DNA from: Clostridiaceae bacterium
GTDB lineage: Bacteria > Bacillota > Clostridia > Lachnospirales > Lachnospiraceae
DNA: 64,000 nt
Assembly (NCBI GenBank): GCA_902363735.1
Contig: CABJBA010000010.1
Location: 124,001 to 188,000 of the forward strand
Reading direction: 5' to 3'
This document shows, piece after piece, positions 25,527 through 34,640 of the stretch. Under the pieces are notes generated by a model that did not search any database, was not told where the DNA came from, and saw only the letters and a program-made list of their open reading frames with translations. Position numbers and translations under genes: made by a program. Within the stretch, counting starts at the first letter, position 1; every line of letters begins with the position of its first letter.

Positions 25527-25682
25527 TTAAATCCCTTCCCTTTCTTCCGCAAAACCCATTTCATCTGCATCAAAGGATTCCCGGAAACGTTGGATCTCCT
25601 CGTAATCGGAGTTTTTCAAGTTTTCCCGTATTCCCAGAAGTTCTATGCTGGTCATATCCTTTGTAGCCTCACTTTTTACCAT
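25527..25682 (-). CDS. Small acidic protein coupled to the amidase gene (51 aa)
   Basis: 51 aa beginning MVKSEATKDMTSIELLGIRE and ending with FAEEREGI. Highly charged and helical, no membrane span, so not a holin. Its TAA stop abuts the ATG of the amidase gene, which has no other obvious ribosome site, implying translational coupling. AAGGG lies 7 bases before its own ATG. I do not recognise the family; a regulatory or chaperone-like role for the lysin is a guess. Confidence 0.55.
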   Translation of the reverse strand: MVKSEATKDMTSIELLGIRENLKNSDYEEIQRFRESFDADEMGFAEEREGI

Positions 25683-25734
25683 AAAATTCCCTTGTCCTTT
25701 TTATTTATTATATGACAAAAAGGCACGAAAGTGA

Positions 25735-25776
25735 GGAAGGGAGCGGCAGAGACGTCTGTCTCTGCCGCTCCCTTCC
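25735..25776 (-). terminator. Strong terminator downstream of the ccdA-tlpA fusion
   Basis: A perfect 19-bp inverted repeat with a 4-base loop: GGAAGGGAGCGGCAGAGAC, then GTCT, then its complement. It lies 45 bases past the stop of the fusion gene and separates it from the lysin genes. Confidence 0.8.
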
Positions 25777-25820
25777 TTAATTAACTTCCTACTTTCCACT
25801 AATTCTCAGTCCCTGGACGG

Positions 25821-27122
25821 TCAGTTTCTCTTTCCATTCATGGTCTGCTCCACAATGCTGTGCATTGTATCTTCAGACAGCATACCGCTGGCATAGCCGA
25901 ATACATTCCCCTCCCGGTCAATCATAAAAGTAGTGGGGTAGGAAAACACTCCGTAAGCATGGAACAATTCTCCGGTAGTGTCCATCAGGGTCGGATATGT
26001 ATATCCGTTTTCCTCCAGGAACTTCTTAATCCCTTCCTCGTTCTTTTCCTGTCCGTAATCAGGGGCTGCCACACCGAGAACGATCAGAGCATTGTCCCCT
26101 TCTTTGTCATAGGACTCATAGAGCTTTTGAATATCAGGCATTTCTGCCCGGCAGGGAGAACACCATGTAGCCCAGAAGTTCAAAAATATGGTTTTTCCTT
26201 TATAATCAGAGAGAGAATGAGTATTGCCAAACTGGTCTGTCAGCGTGAAATCAACGGCCGGAAGAGCCTGGCTTTCACTTTCCGCTTCTGTCTCTTCTTC
26301 AGAAACCGGGACAGTTTCTTCTGAAGTTTCTTTTGCAGTTTCTTTTTCTTCCGTCTCAGAAACTGCCTTTGTTTCTGCGGCAGAACGTTCCGGAATGGCA
26401 GATAGATACCCGGTCACTCCATTCATTTTTCCAGTAAACATCATAATTCCCATCAGAACCATAAGGACGCCTCCCGCTTTTACCGCATTTTTTGCCACAC
26501 GGCTGTGGGTTTTGAAAAATGCAAGCACGGCTGTAGTAAAGAATCCCACTGCCAAAAAGGGCAGAATAAATCCCAGGGTATACACACCGATAAGGGCAAA
26601 TCCCCATGCCTTTGTGGAAGCTGAAGCCGCCATAATCAACACGCTTGCCAATGCAGGCCCTACACAGGGCGTCCAGGCAAAGCTGAAGGTGAAGCCCATG
26701 ACCAGAGCCGTAAATGGAGACATGGCAAGAGTGTTGACCGAAAAAGGCAGGCGCCCTTCCCTGCTTAAAATGGACGATTGTCCAAAAAAGCCAAGCTGGT
26801 ACAAGCCAAACAAAATAACAAGGATTCCGCCGATTCTGGCAAACAAAAGCTGGTTGGACTTAAAAAAGCTGCCGAGAGCAGAAAATCCAAGGCCAAGAAG
26901 GAAGAATGCAAAGCTGACTCCAATGACAAAGCAAATGGTATGCAGCATAACCTTTTTCCGGTTATAATAAATCCTTCCATCCTCTCCCTTCACTCCCGTT
27001 CCTCCCGATAAATACCCGATGTAAAGGGGAATCAGGGGAAGAACGCAGGGTGAAAAAAAACTGACCAATCCCTGCATAAACACGGTCAAAACAGGTACAC
27101 TCACATCTAGTGTAAATCCCAA
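25821..27122 (-). CDS. CcdA-type thiol transporter fused to a TlpA-like thioredoxin domain
   Basis: About 433 aa. AGGAGG lies 7 bases before a TTG, which I take as the start; earlier GTG codons lack a ribosome site. The N-terminal part (to about residue 225) is a six-helix CcdA/DsbD-like protein with FFSPCVLPLIPLYIGYLSGG and FSFAWTPCVGPALASV, the two cysteines that carry electrons across the membrane. A Glu/Thr/Ser linker leads to a TlpA/ResA-like domain with FWATWCSPCRAEMPD and a cis-Pro region (VFSYPTTFMIDREG). It would pass reducing power to extracytoplasmic disulfides in one polypeptide. Confidence 0.92.
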   Translation of the reverse strand: MGFTLDVSVPVLTVFMQGLVSFFSPCVLPLIPLYIGYLSGGTGVKGEDGRIYYNRKKVMLHTICFVIGVSFAFFLLGLGFSALGSFFKSNQLLFARIGGILVILFGLYQLGFFGQSSILSREGRLPFSVNTLAMSPFTALVMGFTFSFAWTPCVGPALASVLIMAASASTKAWGFALIGVYTLGFILPFLAVGFFTTAVLAFFKTHSRVAKNAVKAGGVLMVLMGIMMFTGKMNGVTGYLSAIPERSAAETKAVSETEEKETAKETSEETVPVSEEETEAESESQALPAVDFTLTDQFGNTHSLSDYKGKTIFLNFWATWCSPCRAEMPDIQKLYESYDKEGDNALIVLGVAAPDYGQEKNEEGIKKFLEENGYTYPTLMDTTGELFHAYGVFSYPTTFMIDREGNVFGYASGMLSEDTMHSIVEQTMNGKRN

Positions 27123-27318
27123 AATAAATCCTCCTCTCAATGGCACATGATTCTGAATATAACATCTTTATTCTGTACTATTTTCAGTTACAGTTTGCGT
27201 AGTAAAACTATACCATTTTGATTACAGAGTGTCAAGCATTATGTGGGATCGCCTTTCCACACATAGAACGCCCAGTAAGAGAATAAATATAAATAACATC
27301 CTGCACAAAGGAGCTTCC

Positions 27319-27738
27319 ATGTCCACCTCACCCAACTTCTATACCTTAAAAGGCTATTCTCTTCTGGAGCACACCAGAATCACCTCCTCCATGGAAGATT
27401 ACTTGGAAATGATCTGCCGTCTTCATAAGAACGGTCAGCCTGTCCGCATTAAAGAACTGGCTGAATGCCTTCACGTAAAACCCTCCTCAGCTTCTAAAAT
27501 GACCGGAAATTTAAGAAAACAGGGCCTGGTGCGCTTTGAGAAATATGGTACTGTTTCCCTGACAGAAACTGGTTTACGGCTTGGTGAATATTTATTATTC
27601 CGCCACGACGTACTGCACCGTTTCTTCTGCTACATCAACCAGAATTCCGATGAACTGGAGCAGGTGGAAAAAGTAGAACATTTTATAGCCCCGGAAACTG
27701 TGTATAATATTCAAAAATGGCTGAATAAGTTTACATAG
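27319..27738 (+). CDS. DtxR/MntR-family transcriptional regulator
   Basis: 139 aa from the ATG of MSTSPNF with AAAGGAGC 7 bases upstream; the longer frame begins without a ribosome site. Winged helix: SSMEDYLEMICRLHKNG, IKELAECLHVKPSSASKMTGNL. The dimer/metal segment carries FRHDVLHRFF and VEKVEHFIAPETV, giving the usual His/Glu ligands. It is divergent from the ccdA-tlpA fusion and 70 bases before icd. The short two-domain form fits MntR-like manganese or iron sensing; targets are not visible. Confidence 0.88.
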   Translation: MSTSPNFYTLKGYSLLEHTRITSSMEDYLEMICRLHKNGQPVRIKELAECLHVKPSSASKMTGNLRKQGLVRFEKYGTVSLTETGLRLGEYLLFRHDVLHRFFCYINQNSDELEQVEKVEHFIAPETVYNIQKWLNKFT

Positions 27739-27809
27739 AAACACTTGTGAGATTTTATAAATCATCGTATACTATAGCATAAATCAATGATCCCAAGGAG
27801 GACAAGCAT

Positions 27810-29006
27810 ATGGACAGAATCAAAATGACTACTCCCATTGTTGAAATGGATGGTGATGAAATGACCAGAATTCTCTGGCAGATGATTAAAGACAATTTGC
27901 TTTTACCTTATATCGATTTAAAGACAGAGTATTATGATTTGGGACTCGCCTTCCGCGACCAGACTGATGACCAGGTAACCGTGGATTCTGCTAATGCTGC
28001 AAAAAAATACAAGGTTGCTGTTAAATGCGCCACTATCACCCCAAACTCAGACCGTGTAAAGGAATATAACTTAAAGGAAATGTGGAAAAGCCCTAACGCT
28101 ACCATCAGAGCTTTTTTAGATGGAACCGTATTCCGGGCCCCCATTGTTGTCAAAGGGATTGAGCCATGTGTAAAAAACTGGAAAAAACCTATCACCATTG
28201 CAAGACACGCTTACGGTGATGTTTATAAGGGAACTGAAATGAAGATTCCAGGAGCTGGAAAGGTGGAGCTGGTTTATACCGCTGAGGATGGTACGGAAAC
28301 CAGGGAAACAGTTCACTCCTTTCAGGGACCGGGAATCATTCAGGGAATGCATAATTTAAGCAGTTCCATTGAAAGCTTTGCAAAAAGCTGTTTCAACTAT
28401 GCTCTGGATACAAAGCAGGATTTATGGTTTGCCACCAAGGACACTATTTCTAAAAAATACGATCACACATTTAAAGACATTTTCCAGAATATCTTTGATG
28501 CTGACTTTTCAAACCAGTTTAAAGACGCAGGGATTTCATATTTCTACACCCTTATTGACGATGCAGTAGCAAGAGTTATGAAGGCGGACGGCGGCTTTAT
28601 CTGGGCCTGTAAAAACTACGATGGAGACGTAATGAGTGATATGGTTTCCTCTGCCTTTGGCTCCCTGGCCATGATGACGTCAGTTTTGGTATCACCTGAC
28701 GGAGATTATGAATATGAGGCAGCTCATGGAACCGTACAGCGCCACTACTACCAGCACTTAAAGGGACAGGAAACTTCGACCAACTCCATAGCGACTATTT
28801 TCGCCTGGTCTGGGGCTATAAGAAAGCGGGGAGAACTGGACGGAAACCAGGAACTGGCAGATTTTGCAGACAGATTGGAGCAAGCTGCCCGGGATACCAT
28901 TGAAGCCGGGGAAATGACAAAGGATCTGGCTCTCATCACCACGATTCCTAATCCAACCGTATTAAACAGCGAGAATTTTATTAAAGCCATTGCAAAACGA
29001 CTGTAA
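27810..29006 (+). CDS. icd: NADP-dependent isocitrate dehydrogenase
   Basis: 398 aa, homodimeric eukaryote-like (type II) isocitrate dehydrogenase. Opens [20 protein letters not shown], with [36 protein letters not shown] (substrate Ser/Asn/Arg), [30 protein letters not shown] (catalytic Tyr/Lys and metal Asp) and [13 protein letters not shown] (NADP site). AAGGAGG lies 8 bases before ATG. It converts isocitrate to 2-oxoglutarate, mainly for glutamate synthesis in such anaerobes. Single gene. Confidence 0.96.
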   Translation: MDRIKMTTPIVEMDGDEMTRILWQMIKDNLLLPYIDLKTEYYDLGLAFRDQTDDQVTVDSANAAKKYKVAVKCATITPNSDRVKEYNLKEMWKSPNATIRAFLDGTVFRAPIVVKGIEPCVKNWKKPITIARHAYGDVYKGTEMKIPGAGKVELVYTAEDGTETRETVHSFQGPGIIQGMHNLSSSIESFAKSCFNYALDTKQDLWFATKDTISKKYDHTFKDIFQNIFDADFSNQFKDAGISYFYTLIDDAVARVMKADGGFIWACKNYDGDVMSDMVSSAFGSLAMMTSVLVSPDGDYEYEAAHGTVQRHYYQHLKGQETSTNSIATIFAWSGAIRKRGELDGNQELADFADRLEQAARDTIEAGEMTKDLALITTIPNPTVLNSENFIKAIAKRL

Positions 29007-29105
29007 GTATTTCCATATTTTTTTCGAAATCTCTGTTCATACTATTATCAAAATGATATAATGTAGATTATCACATGATACATTGGTAATGGAAGGACTT
29101 CTGAC

Positions 29106-29984
29106 ATGAACTTAAGACATCTGACAATCTTTAAAACAGTGTGTGAGGAAGGCAGCATTACCGGGGCAGCCAAAACCCTGTCCATGACCCAGCCTGCCAT
29201 CTCACACGCCATCAATGAACTGGAAGAATCCGTTGGCACCACACTCTTTGACCGGGTTTCCCGAAAGGTGGTCATCAATGAAAACGGAAAATTTTACTTA
29301 TCCAAAGTTATTCCCCTCCTGGAATTGTATCAGGACTTAGAAAGCTACTCGGGTGCTCTTCACCTCCAGGCTCCTCTGAGAGTCGGCTCCTGTGTAACCT
29401 TGGGAAGCTACTTACTTCCCCAGGCCGTATCCCGGTTTTCCCTCACCAATCCTGATATCATGCTTAAAGTCACCATAGATAATTCCAGAGAGATCATTAA
29501 TAAGCTTTTAAAAAACGAACTGGATATCGGTCTGGTGGAAGGCGTTATTCCAGAAGACCGGCTGGAAAAAATCCCTTTTTCCTCCTATCCTATGGCTGTG
29601 ATCTGCGCCCCCAGCCATCCCTTTGCCAAGCGTTCCGCCCAGCCTGTGACTTTGGACCGCCTTATCCAGGAACCGCTGCTTTTAAGAGAACAGGGCTGCA
29701 CCTTGCGGGATACCTTTGACTCCGCCCTTTCCTTAAATAACTTATCTGCAGACCCCCTCTGGTCCAGCACCAATTCTGATGTGATCCTGCAGGCAGTGAA
29801 GGAACATATCGGAATCGGAATAATCCCCAGAATCTTTGCAGATGAGTCAGTCAAAAGAGGAGACGTGGTTGAAATCGAGGTTAAAAACCTGGACATCAGT
29901 TGTATGAACCATGTAGCCTTTCACAAAGATAAATTCCAGACAGAGGCTTTCCAGGCATTTATCAATCTGGTACTGTTTGACTGA
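29106..29984 (+). CDS. LysR-family transcriptional regulator
   Basis: 292 aa. N-terminal HTH (MNLRHLTIFKTVCEEGSITGAAKTL, then TQPAISHAINELEESVGTTLFDRVSRKV) and a periplasmic-binding-protein-like effector domain from about residue 90 (LRVGSCVTLGSYLLPQAVSRF). GGAAGGAC precedes ATG. It is of the CysL/YeiE-like subgroup by general pattern. The target is not evident; it follows icd by 100 bases in the same direction and ends in a bidirectional terminator. Confidence 0.9.
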   Translation: MNLRHLTIFKTVCEEGSITGAAKTLSMTQPAISHAINELEESVGTTLFDRVSRKVVINENGKFYLSKVIPLLELYQDLESYSGALHLQAPLRVGSCVTLGSYLLPQAVSRFSLTNPDIMLKVTIDNSREIINKLLKNELDIGLVEGVIPEDRLEKIPFSSYPMAVICAPSHPFAKRSAQPVTLDRLIQEPLLLREQGCTLRDTFDSALSLNNLSADPLWSSTNSDVILQAVKEHIGIGIIPRIFADESVKRGDVVEIEVKNLDISCMNHVAFHKDKFQTEAFQAFINLVLFD

Positions 29985-30004
29985 TAAATGATAACATCCT
30001 ATAA

Positions 30005-30050
30005 AAAATGAGCTTTGACCGGTCATAAGACCATGGTCAAAGCTCATTTT
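30005..30050. terminator. Bidirectional terminator
   Basis: AAAATGAGCTTTGACC and GGTCAAAGCTCATTTT form a perfect 16-bp stem with a 14-base loop between the convergent lysR-type and aminotransferase genes. Confidence 0.85.
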
Positions 30051-30052
30051 CA

Positions 30053-31363
30053 TTATTTCATTCCAGACAGAAGCTTATCAATGCTGACGATCTTCACACA
30101 TACGGCAAACAATTCCATAGCGAGAATCAGATCAGGCAGTGTTGGATAGGAAGGAGCGATCCGGATGTTGTTATCATGAGGGTCCTTTCCATAAGGATAG
30201 GTAGCACCTGCTCCGGTCATCACCAGTCCTGCCTTCTTGCAGCTTGCTACAATAGACTTTGCACAGCCATTCATAGAATCAAAGGAGATGAAATATCCTC
30301 CCTTTGGAGCAGTCCACTCTCCGATTCCAAGACCTCCCAGCTCTTTTTCCAGAGTCTCAATCACCCCCTCAAACTTAGGCCTCATAATATCTGCATGCTT
30401 TCTCATATGCTCTACCATACCGTGAATGTCCCCAAAATAGCGCACATGGCGAAGCTGGTTCACTTTGTCGTGTCCAATGGTCTGGATCTTAAGCTGTTTC
30501 ATAATATCCTCTAAGTTGTTCTGGCTGGCTGCAATGGACGCAATTCCTGAGCCCGGGAAGCTGACCTTTGAGGTGGAAGCAAATTTATATACCATATCCG
30601 GATTTCCGGCTCTCTTGCATTCGGCCAAAATCTCAATCAGGTGATCCTGGTCATGATCATATAAATGATGAATGGTATAGGCATTGTCCCAGTAGATTCT
30701 GAAATCTTTTGCCGCAGGTTTTAACCGCGCAAAACGGCGGACTGTTTCATCAGAATAGGAAATCCCCTGAGGATTGGAGTATTTGGGAACACACCAGATA
30801 CCTTTAATGGAATCATCCTGAGCCACCAGTTCCTCCACCAAATCCATATCCGGACCGTCAGGAGTCATGGGCACATTTATCATCTCAATTCCAAAGTACT
30901 CTGTAATGGAAAAGTGTCTGTCATATCCTGGTACCGGGCATAAAAACTTCACCTTATCCAGCTTACACCAGGGTGTGCTTCCCATAACGCCGTGAGTCAT
31001 GGAACGGGAAACAGTATCATACATGATATTTAAGCTGGAGTTTCCATAGATGATGACCTGAGTTGGTGAAACCTCCATCATATCTGCCAGCAGTTCCTTT
31101 GCTTCTTTAATTCCATCCAGAACTCCATAATTGCGGCAGTCTGTTCCATCCTCACAGGTTAAGTCAACCTCACCGCACAATACCTCCATCAATCCCATGG
31201 AAATATCAAGCTGTTCTGCACTGGGCTTTCCTCTGGACATATCAAGCCTTAAATCTTTTCCCTGAAAACTTTTGTACTGAGCGGAAAGCTGCTTCCTCTG
31301 TTCCTGTAACTCTTCCTTTGTCATTTCAACATACGGCTTCATAGATTTCATTCTCCTCCTCAT
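30053..31363 (-). CDS. PLP-dependent aminotransferase (AspT/MocR-like aspartate aminotransferase)
   Basis: About 436 aa. Fold-type I aminotransferase of the PF12897-like group: DMSRGKPSAEQLDIS, NYGVLDGIKEAKELLADMM, YGNSSLNIMYD, YSNPQGISYSDE, YWDNAYTIHHL and the PLP lysine in ASTSKVSFPGSG. Start choice is open: ATG at 31363 has AAAGGAG 5 bases upstream, while ATG at 31342 follows AGGAGGAGA. It is the last gene of the aspS-gatCAB operon, so making or using aspartate (precursor of Asn-tRNA) is a sensible role. Confidence 0.88.
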   Translation of the reverse strand: MRRRMKSMKPYVEMTKEELQEQRKQLSAQYKSFQGKDLRLDMSRGKPSAEQLDISMGLMEVLCGEVDLTCEDGTDCRNYGVLDGIKEAKELLADMMEVSPTQVIIYGNSSLNIMYDTVSRSMTHGVMGSTPWCKLDKVKFLCPVPGYDRHFSITEYFGIEMINVPMTPDGPDMDLVEELVAQDDSIKGIWCVPKYSNPQGISYSDETVRRFARLKPAAKDFRIYWDNAYTIHHLYDHDQDHLIEILAECKRAGNPDMVYKFASTSKVSFPGSGIASIAASQNNLEDIMKQLKIQTIGHDKVNQLRHVRYFGDIHGMVEHMRKHADIMRPKFEGVIETLEKELGGLGIGEWTAPKGGYFISFDSMNGCAKSIVASCKKAGLVMTGAGATYPYGKDPHDNNIRIAPSYPTLPDLILAMELFAVCVKIVSIDKLLSGMK

Positions 31364-31373
31364 ATAGACTCCT

Positions 31374-32819
31374 TTAACCCCTGGTGCTGCCAAGCACTTC
31401 CTTGAGTATGCCGCTGACAGCTCCCGGATCAGCCTTGCCTGACATGGCTCTCATGGTTTTTCCCATTAAAAAGCCCATTGCCTTTTCCTTTCCGTTTCGG
31501 TAATCCTCCACCGACTGGGGATTGGCTGCAACAATTTCCTGAATAACCGTGCGCAGTTCTCCCTCGTCATTGACAATTTTAAGCCCCTTTTCCTCAACAT
31601 ATCGTTCAGGGTCCACATCTTCCTTAAAAACTTGTTCAAAGACTTCCTTGCCCACGGTACGGTTAATGGTTCCATTATCCACCAATTCAATTAATTTTGC
31701 AAGGTTTTCCGGGGAAAATGTCATATTTTCAGGTTCCATTTCCTGCTCTTTTAAAAGGCGCATGGCTTCTACCATCAGCCAGTTAGCAGCTTCCTTGGGC
31801 TTTCGGCAGATAGCTGTTACTGCCTCAAACAAATCCGCCATGTGTTTGGAGCCTGTGATGATATCCGCATCGTATTCAGAAAGGCTATATTCCACCTGAT
31901 ACCGGGCCATTTTTTCGGTCCTAAGCTCCGGCTGTCCGGCCTTTATGCGGTCCAGCCATTCCTGGTCTATGAGTACAGGAGGCAGATCCGGATCCGGAAA
32001 ATAGCGGTAATCCATGGCATCCTCCTTGGAACGCATGGCATATGAGGACTCTTTGTTGTCATCCCACCGTCTTGTCTCCTGAACAACGGACTTTCCTTCT
32101 TCAATCAGTTCAATCTGGCGTTTTCTCTCCCCTTCAATGGCTCTGGCAATGGCTTTAAAGGAGTTTAAGTTCTTCATTTCCGTTCTGGTTCCAAACTCTG
32201 ATGCCCCTGCCTCACGGACCGATAAGTTAACGTCAGCTCTCATGGAACCTTCCTGGAGCTTACAGTCTGAGGCTCCTAAATACTGGATGATCAGTCTCAG
32301 CTTTTCCAGATAAGCGATTACCTCTTCTCCGCTTCTCATATCAGGCTCGGAAACAATCTCAATCAATGGAACGCCGCTTCGGTTAAAGTCTACCAAAGAG
32401 CAGTTCTCCCATTCATCGTGGATCAGTTTTCCTGCATCTTCCTCCATATGGATTTCATGAATTCTGACCTTTTTCTTTCCGGAAGTTGTGTTAATCTCCA
32501 CATAGCCGTCATGGCAGATGGGCAGATATAACTGGGATATCTGATAGTTCTGGGGATTGTCAGGGTAAAAATAATTTTTCCGGTCAAATTTACAATACTG
32601 GTTGATCTGGCAGTTGGCTGCAAGGCCTACTGCCAGGGCATATTCCACCACCTGTTTATTGAGGACAGGAAGAGAGCCGGGCATTCCGGTGCAGACCGGG
32701 CAGGTGTGGGTATTGGGCGCTCCGCCGAATTCCGTGGTGCAGGCGCAGAAAATCTTTGTTTTAGTTGCAAGCTCTACATGGACCTCCAGGCCGATGACGA
32801 TTTCATATTGTCTGCTCAT
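31374..32819 (-). CDS. gatB: Aspartyl/glutamyl-tRNA amidotransferase subunit B
   Basis: 481 aa, full length. Opens YEIVIGLEVHVELATKTKIFC, with the zinc cysteines FCACTTEF and HTCPVCTGMPGSLPVLN, and the kinase-like region DFNRSGVPLIEIVSEPD, RADVNLSVR and EMKNLNSFKAI. The C-terminal helical/YqeY-like tail binds tRNA. GatB phosphorylates the Asp or Glu on tRNA-Asn/Gln before amidation. It abuts gatA (TAA then ATG with AAAGGAGGAGAGG just before). Confidence 0.97.
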   Translation of the reverse strand: MSRQYEIVIGLEVHVELATKTKIFCACTTEFGGAPNTHTCPVCTGMPGSLPVLNKQVVEYALAVGLAANCQINQYCKFDRKNYFYPDNPQNYQISQLYLPICHDGYVEINTTSGKKKVRIHEIHMEEDAGKLIHDEWENCSLVDFNRSGVPLIEIVSEPDMRSGEEVIAYLEKLRLIIQYLGASDCKLQEGSMRADVNLSVREAGASEFGTRTEMKNLNSFKAIARAIEGERKRQIELIEEGKSVVQETRRWDDNKESSYAMRSKEDAMDYRYFPDPDLPPVLIDQEWLDRIKAGQPELRTEKMARYQVEYSLSEYDADIITGSKHMADLFEAVTAICRKPKEAANWLMVEAMRLLKEQEMEPENMTFSPENLAKLIELVDNGTINRTVGKEVFEQVFKEDVDPERYVEEKGLKIVNDEGELRTVIQEIVAANPQSVEDYRNGKEKAMGFLMGKTMRAMSGKADPGAVSGILKEVLGSTRG

Positions 32820-34319
32820 TTACCTCTCCTCCTTTCCGTCAGCAGCCTCTGCCGCCAGCGCCGGCATCTCGTAGCCCCTGCTTTGTTCAAAGGCATAACC
32901 TGCCTGTAAAATATTTTTTTCTTTAAAACAATCTCCAATAAACTGGATTCCGATGGGAAGTCCGTTTTTGTCTTTTTCCCCTGGAACCGTAAGTCCGGGA
33001 AGTCCTGCAAGATTTACGGAAATCGTGTAAATATCACCCAGATACATCTTTAAGGGGTCTTTTAAGCTTTCTCCAAGCCTGGGCGCTGTGGTAGGAGCCG
33101 CAGGACCTAAAATCACATCATACTTTGAAAATGCAGCATCAAATGCCTTTTTAATAAGAGCTTTCGTTTTCAAAGCCTTTAAATAATAAGCATCATAATA
33201 ACCGGAGCTTAAAACAAAGGAGCCAAGCATAATGCGGCGTTTCACTTCAGGCCCAAACCCCTGGGAGCGGCTCTTTTTATACATGCCGTGAAGTCCCTGG
33301 TATTCCTTTGCCCGGTAGCCGTACTTTACTCCGTCAAACCGGGATAAGTTGGAACTGGCCTCTGCCGATGCTATGACATAATAAGCGGGAATGGCGTATT
33401 CTACCATACCTAAGTCAAACATCTCCACAACTGCACCCTTTTCCCTCAGCACTTCAGCCGCATGTAAGACAGCTTCTTTTACTGACAGATCCAGACCTTC
33501 TCCAAAATAATCTGCCGGAATGCCGATGCGCATTCCTGTTACATCATCTTTTAATGCCGACGTAAAATCACTGTCCTTCCGCTCTACGGACGTACTGTCC
33601 TTTCTGTCATGGGAGGTCAGAACCTCTAAAATGGCAGCGCAGTCTGTCACATCTTTTGCCACCGGCCCGATTTGGTCCAAAGAAGAGCCGTAGGCAATGA
33701 GTCCGTACCGGGAAACGGTTCCATAAGTGGGCTTTAAGCCTGTCACACCGCAGAAGGAAGCAGGCTGTCTGATGGAGCCTCCTGTATCGGACCCCAGGGC
33801 AAAGAAGCATTCTGCCGCTGCTACCGCACTGCAGGAACCTCCTGAGGAACCACCCGGCACATGATCCGGGTTCCATGGATTTCTAGTTGGCCCGTAAGCA
33901 GATGTTTCTGTGGTGCTGCCCATGGCAAACTCATCCATGTTGGTCTTTCCAATGATCACCGCCCCTGCTTTTTTTAAATTCTCCACTGCCTCAGCCGTGT
34001 AGGTTGGAACAAACTCAGAAAGGATGTTAGAGCTGCAGGTGGTTTTCATGTTTTCCATGCAGATGTTATCCTTTACCGCCGCCGGAACTCCGGCCAGAGG
34101 TCCTGTCAGCTCCCCGCTGTCAATTCGTTTCTGGATTTCTTCTGCCTGCTTTAATATCTCTTCCTCTTTATCAACAGTCACATAGCTGTTAAGAACCGGC
34201 TCCATTGCTCTGATCTGGCCAAGAACCGCCCTGACCGCTTCCGCAGAAGTCACTTCCTTTTGTTTTATCTTTTTTCCCAGCTCTACTGCCGTAAGGGATA
34301 AAATTTCTTTTGCTGTCAT
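32820..34319 (-). CDS. gatA: Aspartyl/glutamyl-tRNA amidotransferase subunit A
   Basis: 499 aa. Amidase-signature enzyme with the Ser-cisSer-Lys triad: AAVKDNICM (Lys), GGSSGGSCSAVAA (cis-Ser) and GSDTGGSIRQPASFCG (nucleophile Ser). It releases ammonia from glutamine and channels it to GatB. Start ATG is preceded by GGGGGAAG. Located between gatC (11 bases) and gatB (adjacent). Confidence 0.97.
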   Translation of the reverse strand: MTAKEILSLTAVELGKKIKQKEVTSAEAVRAVLGQIRAMEPVLNSYVTVDKEEEILKQAEEIQKRIDSGELTGPLAGVPAAVKDNICMENMKTTCSSNILSEFVPTYTAEAVENLKKAGAVIIGKTNMDEFAMGSTTETSAYGPTRNPWNPDHVPGGSSGGSCSAVAAAECFFALGSDTGGSIRQPASFCGVTGLKPTYGTVSRYGLIAYGSSLDQIGPVAKDVTDCAAILEVLTSHDRKDSTSVERKDSDFTSALKDDVTGMRIGIPADYFGEGLDLSVKEAVLHAAEVLREKGAVVEMFDLGMVEYAIPAYYVIASAEASSNLSRFDGVKYGYRAKEYQGLHGMYKKSRSQGFGPEVKRRIMLGSFVLSSGYYDAYYLKALKTKALIKKAFDAAFSKYDVILGPAAPTTAPRLGESLKDPLKMYLGDIYTISVNLAGLPGLTVPGEKDKNGLPIGIQFIGDCFKEKNILQAGYAFEQSRGYEMPALAAEAADGKEER

Positions 34320-34330
34320 CTTTCTTCCCC

Positions 34331-34624
34331 CTATTCCACTGTCTTTGGCACCTTAAAGGCTCCATCCTTGCTTTCAGGAGCATTCTTTAAGATATTTTCT
34401 CTGTCATCGCCGTTTTCCACCACGTCCTGGCGGAAAACATTGTGAATTGGGAATACGTGGGACATGGGTTCCACGCCTTCTGTGTCCAGCTCATTCAGCT
34501 TATCAATATAGTCCAGCATACGTCCCATATCCTTTTTGGCAGCTTCTTTTTCTTCTGTGTTCAAATCCAGCTTTGCCAGAATTCCAACATACTCAATTGT
34601 TTCATCATCAATGATATTTGCCAT
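34331..34624 (-). CDS. gatC: Aspartyl/glutamyl-tRNA amidotransferase subunit C
   Basis: 97 aa, usual size. [18 protein letters not shown], then [22 protein letters not shown] are the conserved helices that wrap around GatA, and [22 protein letters not shown] is the C-terminal belt. It stabilises the GatA-GatB complex. Located 16 bases after aspS in the T-box-controlled operon. Confidence 0.95.
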   Translation of the reverse strand: MANIIDDETIEYVGILAKLDLNTEEKEAAKKDMGRMLDYIDKLNELDTEGVEPMSHVFPIHNVFRQDVVENGDDRENILKNAPESKDGAFKVPKTVE

Positions 34625-34640
34625 TTTCTTCTGCCTCCTT

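Noticed and set aside
26224..26967. 247-codon open frame antisense to the ccdA-tlpA fusion
   Set aside because: Pro/Thr/Arg-rich shadow of a membrane-protein gene with no ribosome site.
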